Counted from the first letter of the stretch, positions 25,231 through 35,124 are shown. The stretch is 64,000 bases of DNA from Pseudomonas rhizophila (GCF_003033885.1 NZ_CP024081.1:3720554-3784553), one strand, 5' to 3'. Numbers and translations are program-made. Notes: generated by a model from the sequence alone, not told the origin.

Positions 25231-26124
25231 ATGGGCTACGACGTCATCATTACAGGCGGCAGCTATGCGGGTATGTCGGCAGGACTTCAACTGGCACGGG
25301 CCCGGCGAAAGGTGCTGGTGATCGATGGGGGGCAACGCCGTAACCGGTTCGCCGCGACTTCCCACGGGTTTCTTGGCCAGGATGGCCGCGCACCCGCTGA
25401 CATCGCCGAGGATGCCCGCGCCCAGCTCATGGCTTATCCGACGGTAGAGTGGGTGTCGGACACCGTGGTCCAGGCGCGCAAGGAGGAGGGCGGCTTCACC
25501 CTGGAAACCGCCCGAGGGCAACATTTCCAAGCCCAACGCCTGCTGCTGGCCACCGGAGTGGTCGATGATTTGCCGGCGGTGCAAGGCCTGGCTGAGCGCT
25601 GGGGCAAAAGCGTTTTCCACTGTCCTTACTGCCACGGCTATGAGTTGGACCAAGGGCCGATAGGCGTGCTGGCGACGTCGCCAATGTCGCTGCACCACGC
25701 CTTGATGCTTCCCGACTGGGGGCCGACGACGTTCTTCACCAATGGCGTATTCGAGCCCGACCCGGAGCAGCGGGCCAGCCTGGAACTACGTGGGGTGACG
25801 CTGGTAGCCGAACCGGTCGAACGCATTGAAGGCGAACGGGCGAATGTGGTCCTGGAAGGGGGGCGCGTGGTTGTCATTGATGGTCTGTTCGTCTTGCCCC
25901 GCACCCGCGTGGGCAGTTCGTTGGCTGCGTCTCTGGGGTGTGAGTTCGAGGACGGCCCGCTCGGTGCCTTCATCCACACTGACATGACCCGCGAAACCAG
26001 CGTGCCGGGATTGTTTGCCTGTGGTGATGCGGCCATGCCGTTCGGCTCGGTGGCACTGTCGGTGGGCGATGGTGTGCGGGCGGGGTCGGGCGTGCACCGA
26101 TCGTTGATCTTCGGCACACACTGA
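25231..26124 (+). CDS. Thioredoxin-reductase-like NAD(P)/FAD oxidoreductase
   Basis: A 297-residue protein with the FAD motif ITGGSYAGMSAGLQLA (residues 7-22), a redox CxxC (Cys131 and Cys134 in FHCPYCHGYE) and the C-terminal GLFACGDAA flavin motif. Length and layout match the short thioredoxin-reductase-like group that often sits divergently from an Rrf2 regulator. The central NADPH loop is GVLATSP instead of the canonical GxGxxA, so its electron donor may differ. ATG 25231 follows TTGGAGAGAG. Likely controlled by the divergent Rrf2 protein. Confidence 0.82.
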   Translation: MGYDVIITGGSYAGMSAGLQLARARRKVLVIDGGQRRNRFAATSHGFLGQDGRAPADIAEDARAQLMAYPTVEWVSDTVVQARKEEGGFTLETARGQHFQAQRLLLATGVVDDLPAVQGLAERWGKSVFHCPYCHGYELDQGPIGVLATSPMSLHHALMLPDWGPTTFFTNGVFEPDPEQRASLELRGVTLVAEPVERIEGERANVVLEGGRVVVIDGLFVLPRTRVGSSLAASLGCEFEDGPLGAFIHTDMTRETSVPGLFACGDAAMPFGSVALSVGDGVRAGSGVHRSLIFGTH

Positions 26125-26147
26125 AAACCCGCTTCCCGCGCTGCCCC

Positions 26148-27455
26148 CTAAACCTGTACCGCCCCGGTCGCCACGGCGAAGGCGAGCATCACCAGGCTGA
26201 CGCCCCAGGCCCAGAAAAAGGTGTAGGCCATGTGTTTGCGCAACTCGACGCCGGACAACGCCAGGGCCAGGTACACGCTGGGCACCACCGGGCTGATGGA
26301 GAAACCGGTGTTTTCACCGATCAGCATGGCCCGGGCCACCGCTTCCAGGGGAACGCCCGCGGCGGCGGCCACATCCCTGATCACCGGCAACAGGGCAAAG
26401 TAGTAGGCGTCCGGCGAAAAGATCATCCCCAGGGGAACGCCAAAGAATCCGACGATCACATGCAGGTACTGAGCGGATCCGCCAGGCAGAAAGTCGATCA
26501 GCGCCAAGGCCATGCCGTCGGACATTTTTGCCCCGGACAGCACCCCCAGCAACACGGCGGCGGCCATCATCACCAGCACCATTTGCAGGGCATCGGATGC
26601 GTGGGCCTTGAGACGTTCGGCCTGGGCATCCAGGGAAGGGAAGTTCAGCGGCAGGGCAATGCCCAATCCCACCATGAAACAGGCATAGAGCGGAAAGATA
26701 CCGGTGAACAGGCAAGCCAGGATCGCGCCGGTCAGGGCCACGTTCAGCCAGTACCGCAGGTTGCGGGGCGAGAGGCCGAACTCGCGACCTTCGGTGGACA
26801 GACTGTCCAGATCGACGCTGGCGGCCGCTCCCAGTGACATTGGCCGGCGACGCTGGGCTCGCGAGCCCAGCACGGTGGCCACCAGCAACATGCAGACCAG
26901 CCCCACCAACTGCACCGGCAGTAAACCTAGCCAAAGCTCCGTGGCGTCCAGCCCGGAAACTGCGGCAGCCCGAGCGGTGGTGCCACCCCAAGGCACCATG
27001 TTGATGACCCCGGCGGTGGTGCCCACCAGGCACAACAGCATGGCCGGGCTCATGTTCAGACGCTTGTACAACGGCAACAGCGCCGGAATGGTCAGCAAAA
27101 ATGTCGCGGCGCCCACCCCGTCCAGATGCACCACTGACGTCACCAGCACCGTGACCAGCGCCACAGCCAGCGGCTTGCCACCGGTACTGCGGATCAGCAG
27201 GTTGACCAGCGGGTCGAACAGCCCGCGATCACGCATGATCCCGAAGAACAGAATGGCAAACAGAAACAGCGCGGCGGTGGGCGCCACGGTGATCAGCCCG
27301 GCCTTGATGAACTCGCCGATCTGTCCGGGGTTGAAACCGGCCAGCAGGCAAGCGGCGACGGGGAGGGTGGTGAAGGCGACGACGGGGCTGATCCTGCGCA
27401 GCAATATCAGCCCGATGATGACCAGCATCATCAAAAAACCCAACGTTGTAATCAT
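26148..27455 (-). CDS. CitMHS-family citrate/carboxylate transporter
   Basis: A 435-residue membrane protein with about 11-12 segments and CitMHS features (RDRGLFDPLVNLLIRSTGGKPLAVALVT, MVPWGGTTARAA, IGENTGFSISPVVPSVYLALAL). The family imports metal-citrate or related tricarboxylates with protons. The frame opens upstream, but ATG 27455 has an AGAGAGGCTG leader and starts at the first helix. It lies 50 bases after the small AtuA-like gene, so it is the third gene of the operon starting at 29175. Confidence 0.85.
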   Translation of the reverse strand: MITTLGFLMMLVIIGLILLRRISPVVAFTTLPVAACLLAGFNPGQIGEFIKAGLITVAPTAALFLFAILFFGIMRDRGLFDPLVNLLIRSTGGKPLAVALVTVLVTSVVHLDGVGAATFLLTIPALLPLYKRLNMSPAMLLCLVGTTAGVINMVPWGGTTARAAAVSGLDATELWLGLLPVQLVGLVCMLLVATVLGSRAQRRRPMSLGAAASVDLDSLSTEGREFGLSPRNLRYWLNVALTGAILACLFTGIFPLYACFMVGLGIALPLNFPSLDAQAERLKAHASDALQMVLVMMAAAVLLGVLSGAKMSDGMALALIDFLPGGSAQYLHVIVGFFGVPLGMIFSPDAYYFALLPVIRDVAAAAGVPLEAVARAMLIGENTGFSISPVVPSVYLALALSGVELRKHMAYTFFWAWGVSLVMLAFAVATGAVQV

Positions 27456-27505
27456 GGTGCAGCCTCTCTTTTTATTGTTGTCGACGGTACGGGCGCGTGA
27501 GTCCT

Positions 27506-27829
27506 TCAGCCCTGTGGTTGGGGCAGGCGCAGGGACAGCAGCAGATAACTCAAACTCTTGCCGTGGCGGTCCAGGCCGCAACTGAGGTTTACGCCGCCTT
27601 CCAGGGCGTCTTCGAGGACGAAATTCAGCGCATGCAGGTTCGGCAGTTCATAGCGATGCACCTTGGCAGGCCGGCGCGTGGCGAATTGTTCGGCGACTCG
27701 TTCGCAGGTCAGTTCGCGCAGCAACCATGGGTAGTGCGCCGGATCGAGGGGGAATACCGCAATGCTGAGGATATTGCCTTTGTCTCCGGCACGAGCGTGG
27801 GCGAAGTCGGCGAGGGTGACCAGGTTCAT
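27506..27829 (-). CDS. AtuA-like ferredoxin-fold small protein
   Basis: A 107-residue protein matching the small AtuA-associated family (LADFAHARAGDKGNILSIAVFP, LPNLHALNFVLEDALEGGVNLSCGLDRHGKSLSYLLL). In many bacteria this domain is fused to the C-terminus of AtuA; here it is a separate gene whose ATG overlaps the AtuA stop by one base (TGATG), so the two proteins presumably act as one complex. Confidence 0.8.
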   Translation of the reverse strand: MNLVTLADFAHARAGDKGNILSIAVFPLDPAHYPWLLRELTCERVAEQFATRRPAKVHRYELPNLHALNFVLEDALEGGVNLSCGLDRHGKSLSYLLLSLRLPQPQG

Positions 27830-29175
27830 CAGTACCACTCCAGGGTCGTGTGGATTTCGCTACGCGGCAGCAGGAAGCTGCGGGTGGTGACGGCTTCAGC
27901 GAGGTGCCGGCGCACGCCGCCACCGCCGGCCGGGCCGTTGGTGTAGAGCGATTCCACCTCGGCCAACAGCGTCTGAACCATTGCCTGGTCGGTATGGGTC
28001 AGGCCGACGCGCACACGCACATCATCAAGGGCCGGCGCCAGGGCCAGTCGTTGTTGCAGATAGCGGCCACCGTGGTCATTGAACAGACTGGCGACACCCG
28101 ACAAATCGATCCAGGGCTGTACGCCTGGCGCTAATCGGTCAAAACGTTGCAGCAGAATTTCCCGGGCCAGGGCGGCACGGGCCACGGCACCGGGGCCGGC
28201 ATAGGAAATTTCTGCTTCGCCGAACCAGAGCCCACGCACACCGGCCAGGCCCTTGAGCGTATCGGGGCGCGGATGGCCCAGCAGGCCGCTGATCTCAACG
28301 CGGTCTTCACCCAGGTCCCGGACGCGGGCCTTCCCCAGGTCCAGCACCACGTCCGGGGTCAGGTAGCGGCGCGGATCATGCACCTCGTAAAGCAATTGTT
28401 CCTTGACCGTTTGCTCGCTGACGCGGCCCCCGCAGCCCTGGGTTTTGCCGATGATCAAACGCCCATCCTCATGGATTTCGGCAATGGGGCAACCGAGGTT
28501 CGCCGGGGCCGGGATCTCTTTGATCCCAGGGTGGGCAAAGTACCCGCCGGTGACCTGGGTGCAGCACTCCAGCAAATGCCCAGTCGCGGTGGCGATGGCC
28601 ATTTTCTGCCAATCGTCGGCGGCCCAGCCCAGCCCATGGCGAATCGCGCCCACCGCCAGCGAAGGGTCGGCCACTCGCCCGCACAGCACGATACCGGCAC
28701 CTTCTTGCAGCGCCGTATGAATGCCGTCGGCACCGGTGTAGACGTTGACCGAAACCACGTCTGCCGGGGCCACGGGCAGCCATTGCTTGAAGCGCGGTGT
28801 GGATTCTTCCAGCAGGTCATCGCCCAGTACGCAGGCAATTTTCAAACTCGGATAGCGTCCTGCCAGTGTTGCTCGCAGGCGCTGCGCGGCGGCTCTGGGA
28901 TTGGCTGCCCCCCCATTGGTAATGATGGGGATGCCGGCGTCGATACACACATCCAGCATCGGCTCGATGAAATCGAACAGGCGAGAGGCGTATCCGGCTT
29001 GAGGATCGAGGCCCCTGCGCAGTTGCGCTTCGGCCAGCGTCCGTTCGGCCAGCAACTCCAGCATGATGTAGCGCTGGCCGTTTCGTTGCGCCAGGTCCTG
29101 GGCCAGGCGCAAGGCGGCGTCCGGGCGATCATTGGCAAAACCGGCGCCGCATCCGACGAGAATTGTTTTTGTCAT
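27829..29175 (-). CDS. AtuA (DUF1446) family protein
   Basis: A 448-residue protein with the DUF1446/AtuA blocks CGAGFANDRPDAALRLAQD, IPIITNGGAANPRAAAQRL, NVYTGADGIHTALQEGAGIVLCGRVADPSL, and IIGKTQGCGGRVSEQTVKEQLLYEVHDPRRYLTPDVVLD. AtuA was named for acyclic terpene utilisation, but here the neighbours are a tricarboxylate transporter and a LysR gene, with no Atu carboxylase or dehydrogenase genes, so a role in carboxylate catabolism is more likely. ATG 29175 is preferred to an upstream start. Confidence 0.82.
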   Translation of the reverse strand: MTKTILVGCGAGFANDRPDAALRLAQDLAQRNGQRYIMLELLAERTLAEAQLRRGLDPQAGYASRLFDFIEPMLDVCIDAGIPIITNGGAANPRAAAQRLRATLAGRYPSLKIACVLGDDLLEESTPRFKQWLPVAPADVVSVNVYTGADGIHTALQEGAGIVLCGRVADPSLAVGAIRHGLGWAADDWQKMAIATATGHLLECCTQVTGGYFAHPGIKEIPAPANLGCPIAEIHEDGRLIIGKTQGCGGRVSEQTVKEQLLYEVHDPRRYLTPDVVLDLGKARVRDLGEDRVEISGLLGHPRPDTLKGLAGVRGLWFGEAEISYAGPGAVARAALAREILLQRFDRLAPGVQPWIDLSGVASLFNDHGGRYLQQRLALAPALDDVRVRVGLTHTDQAMVQTLLAEVESLYTNGPAGGGGVRRHLAEAVTTRSFLLPRSEIHTTLEWY

Positions 29176-29276
29176 GTCCGTTTCCACTGATGGGATGGCC
29201 CATAGTGGCGGCCATGGATTGTTCTGTGAATTTTAAAGGTAGAATCAATTGATCCATTATCTTTATAAGTGCGGCC

Positions 29277-30155
29277 ATGAACGTTTCTTTCCGACAGCTT
29301 CGTGCCTTTATCCTGATCGCTGAAACCTCAAGCTTCACGCGCACTGCTGAACAGCTTCACCTGTCCCAGCCAGCGCTGAGCTACAGCATCCGCAAACTGG
29401 AGGAGACCATGGGTCTGCAGTTGCTGGCGCGTAACACCCGCAGTGTCGAGCTGACGCTGGCCGGCGAACACTTTCTGCCCCAGGCCAGGCGCATGCTCAG
29501 GGACATGGACGATGCCGTACGGGACGCCCGCGACACCCTCAGCCTGAGTCGTGGCTCGCTCCGGCTTGCGGCACTGCCCACGGCCGCCGCTTCGTTCCTG
29601 CCTGTGGTCATCGCTTCGTTCCAGCGCAAACACCCGGGTGTAAGGGTGAGCGTACTGGATGGTCGGGCCGGGGAGATCATGGGGTGGGTGCAGCGCGGTG
29701 AGGTGGACGCGGGCATTACCTCGTTACCCGACGACCTGTCCGGGCTGAGCTTCGTGCGCCTGTTGGATGACAATCTGGTGTTGCTGACCCACAAGGATCA
29801 TCAGCGCGACAGTCTGGACGACTGGAAACGCAGGCCCTACATTGCCCTGACTCCCGACACGAGCATCCGGCCCTTGGCCGACGCAGCGTTGCGCTACCTG
29901 AATGTCGAGCCTGAGCCTGCCTGGGAGGTGGCGCACATGAGTACCGCAACCGCGCTTGTACGCGAAGGGTTGGGGTTTTCCCTGCTGCCGGCCAGTTGCA
30001 CGGCGGTGTTCAATATTGGCGAGCAATGCGCGGTGATTGCCATCGACCAGCCCGGAAAGCGTTCGATCGGCCTGTTGCAACGCAAGCCAGTGGCTCAGTC
30101 GCCGTCGTTGAGCCAGTTCATGCAGCATTTGCGGCAGACGCTGCGTCAGCAATGA
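29277..30155 (+). CDS. LysR-family regulator of the AtuA/CitMHS operon
   Basis: A 292-residue LysR protein. The HTH (SFRQLRAFILIAETSSFTRTAEQLHLSQPALSYSIRKLEETMGLQLLARNTR) is followed by an effector domain. It is transcribed divergently from the AtuA gene with a 101-base AT-rich gap containing TCAATTGATCC, the usual arrangement for a LysR protein controlling its neighbour. Start at ATG 29277. Confidence 0.85.
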   Translation: MNVSFRQLRAFILIAETSSFTRTAEQLHLSQPALSYSIRKLEETMGLQLLARNTRSVELTLAGEHFLPQARRMLRDMDDAVRDARDTLSLSRGSLRLAALPTAAASFLPVVIASFQRKHPGVRVSVLDGRAGEIMGWVQRGEVDAGITSLPDDLSGLSFVRLLDDNLVLLTHKDHQRDSLDDWKRRPYIALTPDTSIRPLADAALRYLNVEPEPAWEVAHMSTATALVREGLGFSLLPASCTAVFNIGEQCAVIAIDQPGKRSIGLLQRKPVAQSPSLSQFMQHLRQTLRQQ

Positions 30156-30168
30156 CAGTTCCGTGCTC

Positions 30169-30230
30169 ATCGCGAGCAGGCTCGCTCCCACAGTGTGTAG
30201 AACCCTTGTGGGAGCGAGCCTGCTCGCGAT
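30169..30230. repeat. REPIN, CGCGAGCAGGCTCGCTCCCACA family
   Basis: Two inverted copies of ATCGCGAGCAGGCTCGCTCC (from 30169, and complementary to 30230) are separated by a short centre. It lies between the convergent LysR and CAP-domain genes and could also serve as a bidirectional hairpin between them. Confidence 0.85.
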
Positions 30231-30269
30231 AGCGGGATTGCCGCCAGTGCCAAGCGATCTGATCAAACG

Positions 30270-31121
30270 CTATTGGGTGCCAAACATCGCTGTCCAATAA
30301 ATCCCCGCATCGCTCTTCGGGTCCACCGCATAGCCGGCGCCCAGTTCCTTGAACTGCGGGTTCATCAGATTGGCGCAATGACCGGGGCTTGCCAGCCAGC
30401 CGTCCACCACTTTGAGGGCCGTATCCTGTCCGGCGGCGATGTTCTCACCGATCAATTGGCCGAGGTAACCGGCCAACTCGGCGCGGTCGCCCGGCATGCG
30501 GCTGTCGCGATCCTTGTGGTCAAAGAAGTTGTTGTTGGCCATGGCCCGAGTGTGGTTCACGGCGGCCAGGGCCAACGTAGCGTTCCAGGCCAGCGGCGTC
30601 GTCGCCGTGAAGGCTTCGGTGCCGCAGCGGCGCGGTTGGGCACGCGCACTGTTGATCAGCTTCAGTAGCTTCTGACCTTCGGCTTGCCAGTCTCCCAGAC
30701 GCGCCGACAATAGCGGGCGCGCCAACACGATGCGCCATTCGCGATCCAGGCGACTGACGCCGATGTCGACGAACTGTGGATCCAGCACCACCTGGCAGAA
30801 GCTTTCCTGCACGGCCTTCATCGCGGCTTGCGCGTCCCGTGGCCCGGACAGGCTGATGGCCTGTACGTTGACCATCGGGTAGGCCGTGCGGGCCAACGCC
30901 TGCTGCAGGTCACCAATGCCGTTGGCCGACAGGATCAGCCGCGAATCCATGGCCAGCGGCGGTAGCTCCAGAGAGGCCTGATCCGCACAACTTTGCGACT
31001 GACTGCGATAAAGGTTGATGGACTCGACCAGTTGCGTCTCTTCGGTGGCCAGGACACTGGTGGCGAAGGCCAGCCCCAGCGACAGCCCGATAAGACGCAT
31101 GACGGATGAAATGGCACGCAT
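30270..31121 (-). CDS. Secreted CAP-domain (SCP/PR1-like) protein
   Basis: A 283-residue protein with a signal peptide (about residues 1-26, GLSLGLAFATSVLA). The C-terminal CAP domain (about 145-283) contains LLKLINSARAQPRRCG, LALAAVNHTRAMANNNFFDHKDRD, GENIAAGQ, VDGWLASPGHCANLMNPQFKELGAGYA, with the cavity His and Glu residues present. The N-terminal third is unassigned. The frame opens 42 codons upstream, but ATG 31121 with AAGGGAG begins the signal peptide. Bacterial CAP proteins are extracytoplasmic; the substrate is unknown. Confidence 0.82.
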   Translation of the reverse strand: MRAISSVMRLIGLSLGLAFATSVLATEETQLVESINLYRSQSQSCADQASLELPPLAMDSRLILSANGIGDLQQALARTAYPMVNVQAISLSGPRDAQAAMKAVQESFCQVVLDPQFVDIGVSRLDREWRIVLARPLLSARLGDWQAEGQKLLKLINSARAQPRRCGTEAFTATTPLAWNATLALAAVNHTRAMANNNFFDHKDRDSRMPGDRAELAGYLGQLIGENIAAGQDTALKVVDGWLASPGHCANLMNPQFKELGAGYAVDPKSDAGIYWTAMFGTQ

Positions 31122-31314
31122 GTAAATCTCCCTTGAGCGGACGGCGCCTATGATGCGCAATTTTTGCCCGGCTGGGGCAACGGTATTCACGCTCTCTTGA
31201 AATCCCTTGCAACGGCACCGTTGGGTACCGTTTGGGACAATCCTCAAGTAGTGGGATCAATTTTCAGGCAAATAAGTCCATCTCCGTCGATTCAAGGGCA
31301 AAACTTGCGAATTA

Positions 31315-32088
31315 TCAGCTCATCCAGTTCCCGCCATCGACGTTATAAGTCTGTGCTACCACATATTCGCTCTCCGCCGAGGCCAGGAATATCGCCATCC
31401 CCACCAGATCCTGCGCGGTGCCCATCCGGCCATAGGGCACTTGCGCGCCGACCTGACGCTTTTTCTCTCCCAGGGGCAGGTTTTCATGATGGGCGAACAG
31501 CGCATCCACACCATCCCAGTGCTCACCCTCCACCACACCAGGGGCAATGGCGTTGACGTTGATTCGATGCTTGATCAAATCAAGGCCGGCCGACTGGGTC
31601 AGGCTGATCACCGCAGCCTTGGTGGCGCAATACACCGCCACCAGAGCTTCTCCACGTCGGCCGGCCTGGCTGGCCATGTTGATGATTTTGCCGCCATGCC
31701 CCTGGCGGATCATCTGCCGGGCGGCGGCCTGCAGCGTGAACAGTGTGCCGGCGACATTGATGCAAAACAGCCGTTCGTAGCTTTGGCGCGTAATCTCCAC
31801 GATAGGCGCCAGGTCGAAAAGCGCTGCGTTATTGACGAGGATATCGAGCTTGCCCGTCCGGGCCACGACCGCCTCGATGGCCTGGTCAATCGAAGCTTGT
31901 TCAGTGACGTCCATTTTGACCGCGTAGGCGCTGTCGCCCAGTTCGGCGGCGGTGGCTTGGGCGCTTCCAAGATCGATATCGGCAATCGCCACAGTAGCCC
32001 CTTCGTTGATATAGGCCTGGGCGAACGTCCTGCCAATACCACGGGCAGCACCGGTGACCAGGGCGCTTTTTCCTTCCAGTCGTTTCAT
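31315..32088 (-). CDS. SDR polyol dehydrogenase (sorbitol/L-iditol dehydrogenase-like, PolS/SmoS type)
   Basis: A 257-residue classical SDR: NAD-site TGAARGIGRTFA (residues 11-22), DID acidic turn, NNAALF, catalytic MASQAG ... YCATK, and the C-terminal YNVDGGNWMS. The sequence closely fits bacterial sorbitol (L-iditol 2-) dehydrogenases of the Rhodobacter SmoS type, which oxidise polyols to ketoses. It is divergent from an MtlR-like AraC gene, supporting a polyol role. ATG 32088 is preferred to the longer frame by homology. Confidence 0.82.
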   Translation of the reverse strand: MKRLEGKSALVTGAARGIGRTFAQAYINEGATVAIADIDLGSAQATAAELGDSAYAVKMDVTEQASIDQAIEAVVARTGKLDILVNNAALFDLAPIVEITRQSYERLFCINVAGTLFTLQAAARQMIRQGHGGKIINMASQAGRRGEALVAVYCATKAAVISLTQSAGLDLIKHRINVNAIAPGVVEGEHWDGVDALFAHHENLPLGEKKRQVGAQVPYGRMGTAQDLVGMAIFLASAESEYVVAQTYNVDGGNWMS

Positions 32089-32205
32089 GGGTTGTCCTGT
32101 CTCGAATGACAAAATAAACAGCAGGGGAGCGCGGCTCACCATCAATGACGTGCCGATTACAGCAGCGCCATTGGCGCCGGACAAACGCAGGAGGGATCAT
32201 CGGCT

Positions 32206-32257
32206 GGTACTTTTTTTAACGCCGTGACGTGTCCCTTGGCCGGGTTAAAAAAGTATC
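32206..32257. promoter_or_regulatory. Inverted GTTAAAAAAGTA(T/C)C elements between the polyol dehydrogenase and the MtlR-like gene
   Basis: GGTACTTTTTTTAAC (32206-32220) and GTTAAAAAAGTATC (32244-32257) form an almost perfect inverted pair 23 bases apart, one oriented towards each divergent gene. The core AAAAAAGTATC also occurs in the mtlE operator region on the minus strand (58111-58121). I interpret these as binding elements for the MtlR-like regulator at 32337, allowing control of both genes. Confidence 0.5.
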
Positions 32258-32336
32258 GGTGGACGATCAGGTCAGGGCTGGTGAACCGGTGCGCGCCGAG
32301 CGTAAGGTGCTGCCTACAGCGATAGAGACGCGCGAC

Positions 32337-33230
32337 ATGCCTGATCACCCAACGCCCCTGTTCGAGCAGCCACCCGCCGAACTTGAAGTCATCCTGCCTG
32401 AGCCCGAGCACAGTTTTCGCTGGTATGAGCACGACTATCCGTATCCGCTGGCGCGCTGGAACCACCATCCCGAATTCGAGATCCATCTCATTCGTCGGGG
32501 CAGCGGTAAATTGCTGGCGGGCGATTATATTGGTCCATTCGGCCCCGGCCACGTGGCGATGATCGGCCCGGGCTTGCCCCACGATTGGATGGGCGACCTG
32601 GCCCCGGGCGAGTACCTGGCTGGAAGGGACGTGGTGCTGCAATTCGATGGCGCAACGCTGTTGAGCCTGCGCCGGACGCTACCTGAACTCGGGGATTTAC
32701 AGCCGCTGTTCAAAAGGGCACGACGAGGTCTGGTCTTCAGCGGCGACACCGCGGTGAACGCCGCAAGGCTGTTGGAGAGCATCGGCCCGGCCCAGGGACT
32801 CGGGCGGCTGGCATTGTTTCTCCAACTGCTCAACACACTCAATCTCGCCCCGCAGGAGCAGGCCCAGTGCCTGGCCAGCCCTTGTTATGCACCCAGTCTG
32901 GATGCCCGCAGTTCCGAACGCATCCACAAGGCCTTCGAGTACCTGCAGACTGAACTCACGGGTGACCTGCGCCTGTCGGTGATTGCTCGGCAACTGGGCA
33001 TGAGCGAGCCCGGTTTTTCGCGTTTCTTCAAACGCATCACCGGACACGGTTTCATTGACCTGATGCGCAAGCTCCGAGTCCAGCGAGCCTGCCGGTTGCT
33101 GTTGCACAGTGAAATGCCGGTGACCGATATCTGTTTTGAGGTGGGTTACAACAACCTGTCCAACTTCAATCGGCACTTTCGCATTGAGATGCACCAGACG
33201 CCCAGCGAGTATCGATCAGCTAGACCCTGA
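32337..33230 (+). CDS. AraC-family regulator, MtlR paralogue
   Basis: A 297-residue protein with a cupin-type N-terminal sensing domain and a C-terminal AraC domain ([45 protein letters not shown], then [21 protein letters not shown]). It shares many positions with MtlR in this window: PLxRWxxHxExExHLI, SGKxxxGDYIGxFxP, GPxLPHxW, RDxxxxF and the NxSNFNRxF HTH end. It likely senses a sugar alcohol and activates the divergent dehydrogenase. ATG 32337 is used. The 3' end overlaps the convergent chemoreceptor gene by 11 bases. Confidence 0.82.
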   Translation: MPDHPTPLFEQPPAELEVILPEPEHSFRWYEHDYPYPLARWNHHPEFEIHLIRRGSGKLLAGDYIGPFGPGHVAMIGPGLPHDWMGDLAPGEYLAGRDVVLQFDGATLLSLRRTLPELGDLQPLFKRARRGLVFSGDTAVNAARLLESIGPAQGLGRLALFLQLLNTLNLAPQEQAQCLASPCYAPSLDARSSERIHKAFEYLQTELTGDLRLSVIARQLGMSEPGFSRFFKRITGHGFIDLMRKLRVQRACRLLLHSEMPVTDICFEVGYNNLSNFNRHFRIEMHQTPSEYRSARP

Positions 33231-34854
33231 ACTGCTTCAGCAACCCGTTCAATTGCTCACTCAGCGACTTGAGACGGGTACTCGCCAGGCTCGATTGTTC
33301 AGCCGCCAGGGCGGTGCTGTGGGAGAGGCCGGCGGCCTGGGTCACGTTCTGATTGATGTCTTCCACCACATGGGCCTGTTGCAGCGTGGCGCTGGCGATG
33401 GAGGCGTTCAGGCTGTTGAGATTGCGCAGGGCCTGACCGATGGCGTTGAGGCTGGCGCCGGCCAGCCCGGCTTGTTCAATGGTCAATTGCGAAGCACGGC
33501 TGCTGTCGCTGATGACTTTCACCGCCGCTTCGGAGTGGTTCTGCAAGCGTTCGATCATCGCCTGGATCTCGGCGGTGGACTTCTGCGTGCGCTGGGCCAG
33601 CAGCCGCACTTCATCGGCCACCACGGCAAAGCCCCGACCTTGTTCACCGGCGCGGGCCGCTTCGATCGCGGCGTTGAGGGCCAGCAGGTTGGTCTGCTCG
33701 GCAATGGAGCGGATCACCTCCAGCACACTGCCGATCTGGGTGCTTTCGCTGGCCAGGGTACGAATCACCTCGACCGCCTGATCAATGGTCTGGGACAGTC
33801 GGTCAATCTGCTGCAAGCTGCCATCGATATTCACCTGGCCCTGCTGGGCCTGGGATTCGGCGTCGCGCATTTCGCTGGCGGCGTGTTCGGCATTCTTGGC
33901 GACGTCTTGCACGCCGTAGGTCACTTCGTTGATCGCAGTCGCCACCAGTTCCATCTGTTGCGATTGTTGCTGGCTGCGCTCCTGGGCTTGGGCGGCGTCG
34001 TTACCCAGGTCGTTGGACGATTGCCCCAGGGCCCTGGCCGAGTCCTGCAACTGGCTGACTACTTCGCGCAGTTTGGCGGTAAAGGCATTGAAATGCCGGG
34101 CCAGTTGCGTCACTTCATCCTGGCCGTGGGTGTCGAGGGTGCGGGTCAGGTCGCTTTCACCGCTGGCAATGTTGGCCATGGCATTGACCGTTTCCTGCAA
34201 CGGCCGAACGATGCTGCGCACGATCAGGGTCAGGAGCAGGCCCATGAGCAGGGTGATCGCCAGGCCGATCAGCGAAGCCTTGATCACTTGAGAGCGGAAT
34301 TCGGCCTCCACGTCATCGACATACACGCCTGAACCGATGATCCAGCCCCACGGCTCGAACAGTTTGACGTAAGAGGTTTTCGCCACCGGCGCCTCGGCGC
34401 CCGGTTTCGGCCAGAGGTAATCCACCATCCCGGCGCCCTTGGCCTTGGCAATGGCGACCATCTCGTTGAACAGCGCAAAACCATTCGGGTCGCGAATCGC
34501 CGAGAGGTTCTGGCCTTCGAGTTTCGGGTTGGTCGGGTGCATGACCATCACAGGCGTCAGGTCATTGATCCAGAAGTAGTCACTCTGGTCATAGCGCAAG
34601 CCGCGCACCGCGCTAAGGGCCTGCTTCTGCGCAACCTCGCGAGTCAGGGTGCCAGCCGTTTCCAGACCATGGTAGTAGCTCAGCACACCGCTGGCAGTCT
34701 GGACCACATGCTGGGTTTTCTGCACCTTGGCCTGATACAGGTCGGTGTGGATCTGCTTAAGCATGAACGCGCCTAACGTGAACAACATCACGATGGACAC
34801 GACCAAGATGAGCCACAAGCGTCGGCTGATCGACACACTGCGCAAGCTATTCAT
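33220..34854 (-). CDS. Methyl-accepting chemotaxis protein with sCache domain
   Basis: A 544-residue chemoreceptor: TM1 (about residues 12-32), a single-Cache periplasmic domain (about 35-190; [30 protein letters not shown] is characteristic of sCache_2), TM2 (about 192-212), HAMP (about 213-265), and a signalling domain with the hairpin tip [37 protein letters not shown]. No C-terminal CheR/CheB pentapeptide is present. sCache_2 receptors often detect small carboxylates; the ligand here cannot be read from sequence. Confidence 0.9.
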   Translation of the reverse strand: MNSLRSVSISRRLWLILVVSIVMLFTLGAFMLKQIHTDLYQAKVQKTQHVVQTASGVLSYYHGLETAGTLTREVAQKQALSAVRGLRYDQSDYFWINDLTPVMVMHPTNPKLEGQNLSAIRDPNGFALFNEMVAIAKAKGAGMVDYLWPKPGAEAPVAKTSYVKLFEPWGWIIGSGVYVDDVEAEFRSQVIKASLIGLAITLLMGLLLTLIVRSIVRPLQETVNAMANIASGESDLTRTLDTHGQDEVTQLARHFNAFTAKLREVVSQLQDSARALGQSSNDLGNDAAQAQERSQQQSQQMELVATAINEVTYGVQDVAKNAEHAASEMRDAESQAQQGQVNIDGSLQQIDRLSQTIDQAVEVIRTLASESTQIGSVLEVIRSIAEQTNLLALNAAIEAARAGEQGRGFAVVADEVRLLAQRTQKSTAEIQAMIERLQNHSEAAVKVISDSSRASQLTIEQAGLAGASLNAIGQALRNLNSLNASIASATLQQAHVVEDINQNVTQAAGLSHSTALAAEQSSLASTRLKSLSEQLNGLLKQFRV

Positions 34855-35124
34855 ACGCTGTCACTCCGGTTTCTTATTCTTGTCATCTGCGACCGCCTGA
34901 GTCTGGCGTCAGGCGGGTATGCCTTTGTGTCCTGAGTCATAACGCGGCAGCGTTATCAGGGCTTGTCTGATAGGATTTCGGCCCCGCGGCGCAAAACCTG
35001 AGCCTGTTCCGGTTTTTTCATTGGTTTTTTTGAGAAATCGCAGTCACCGTGCGCCTGCTGTTTACACCTGCATAACGCTTAAATTTTGATGAGACGTGCG
35101 CAAGCATAGTCTTTTGGGGGATGA

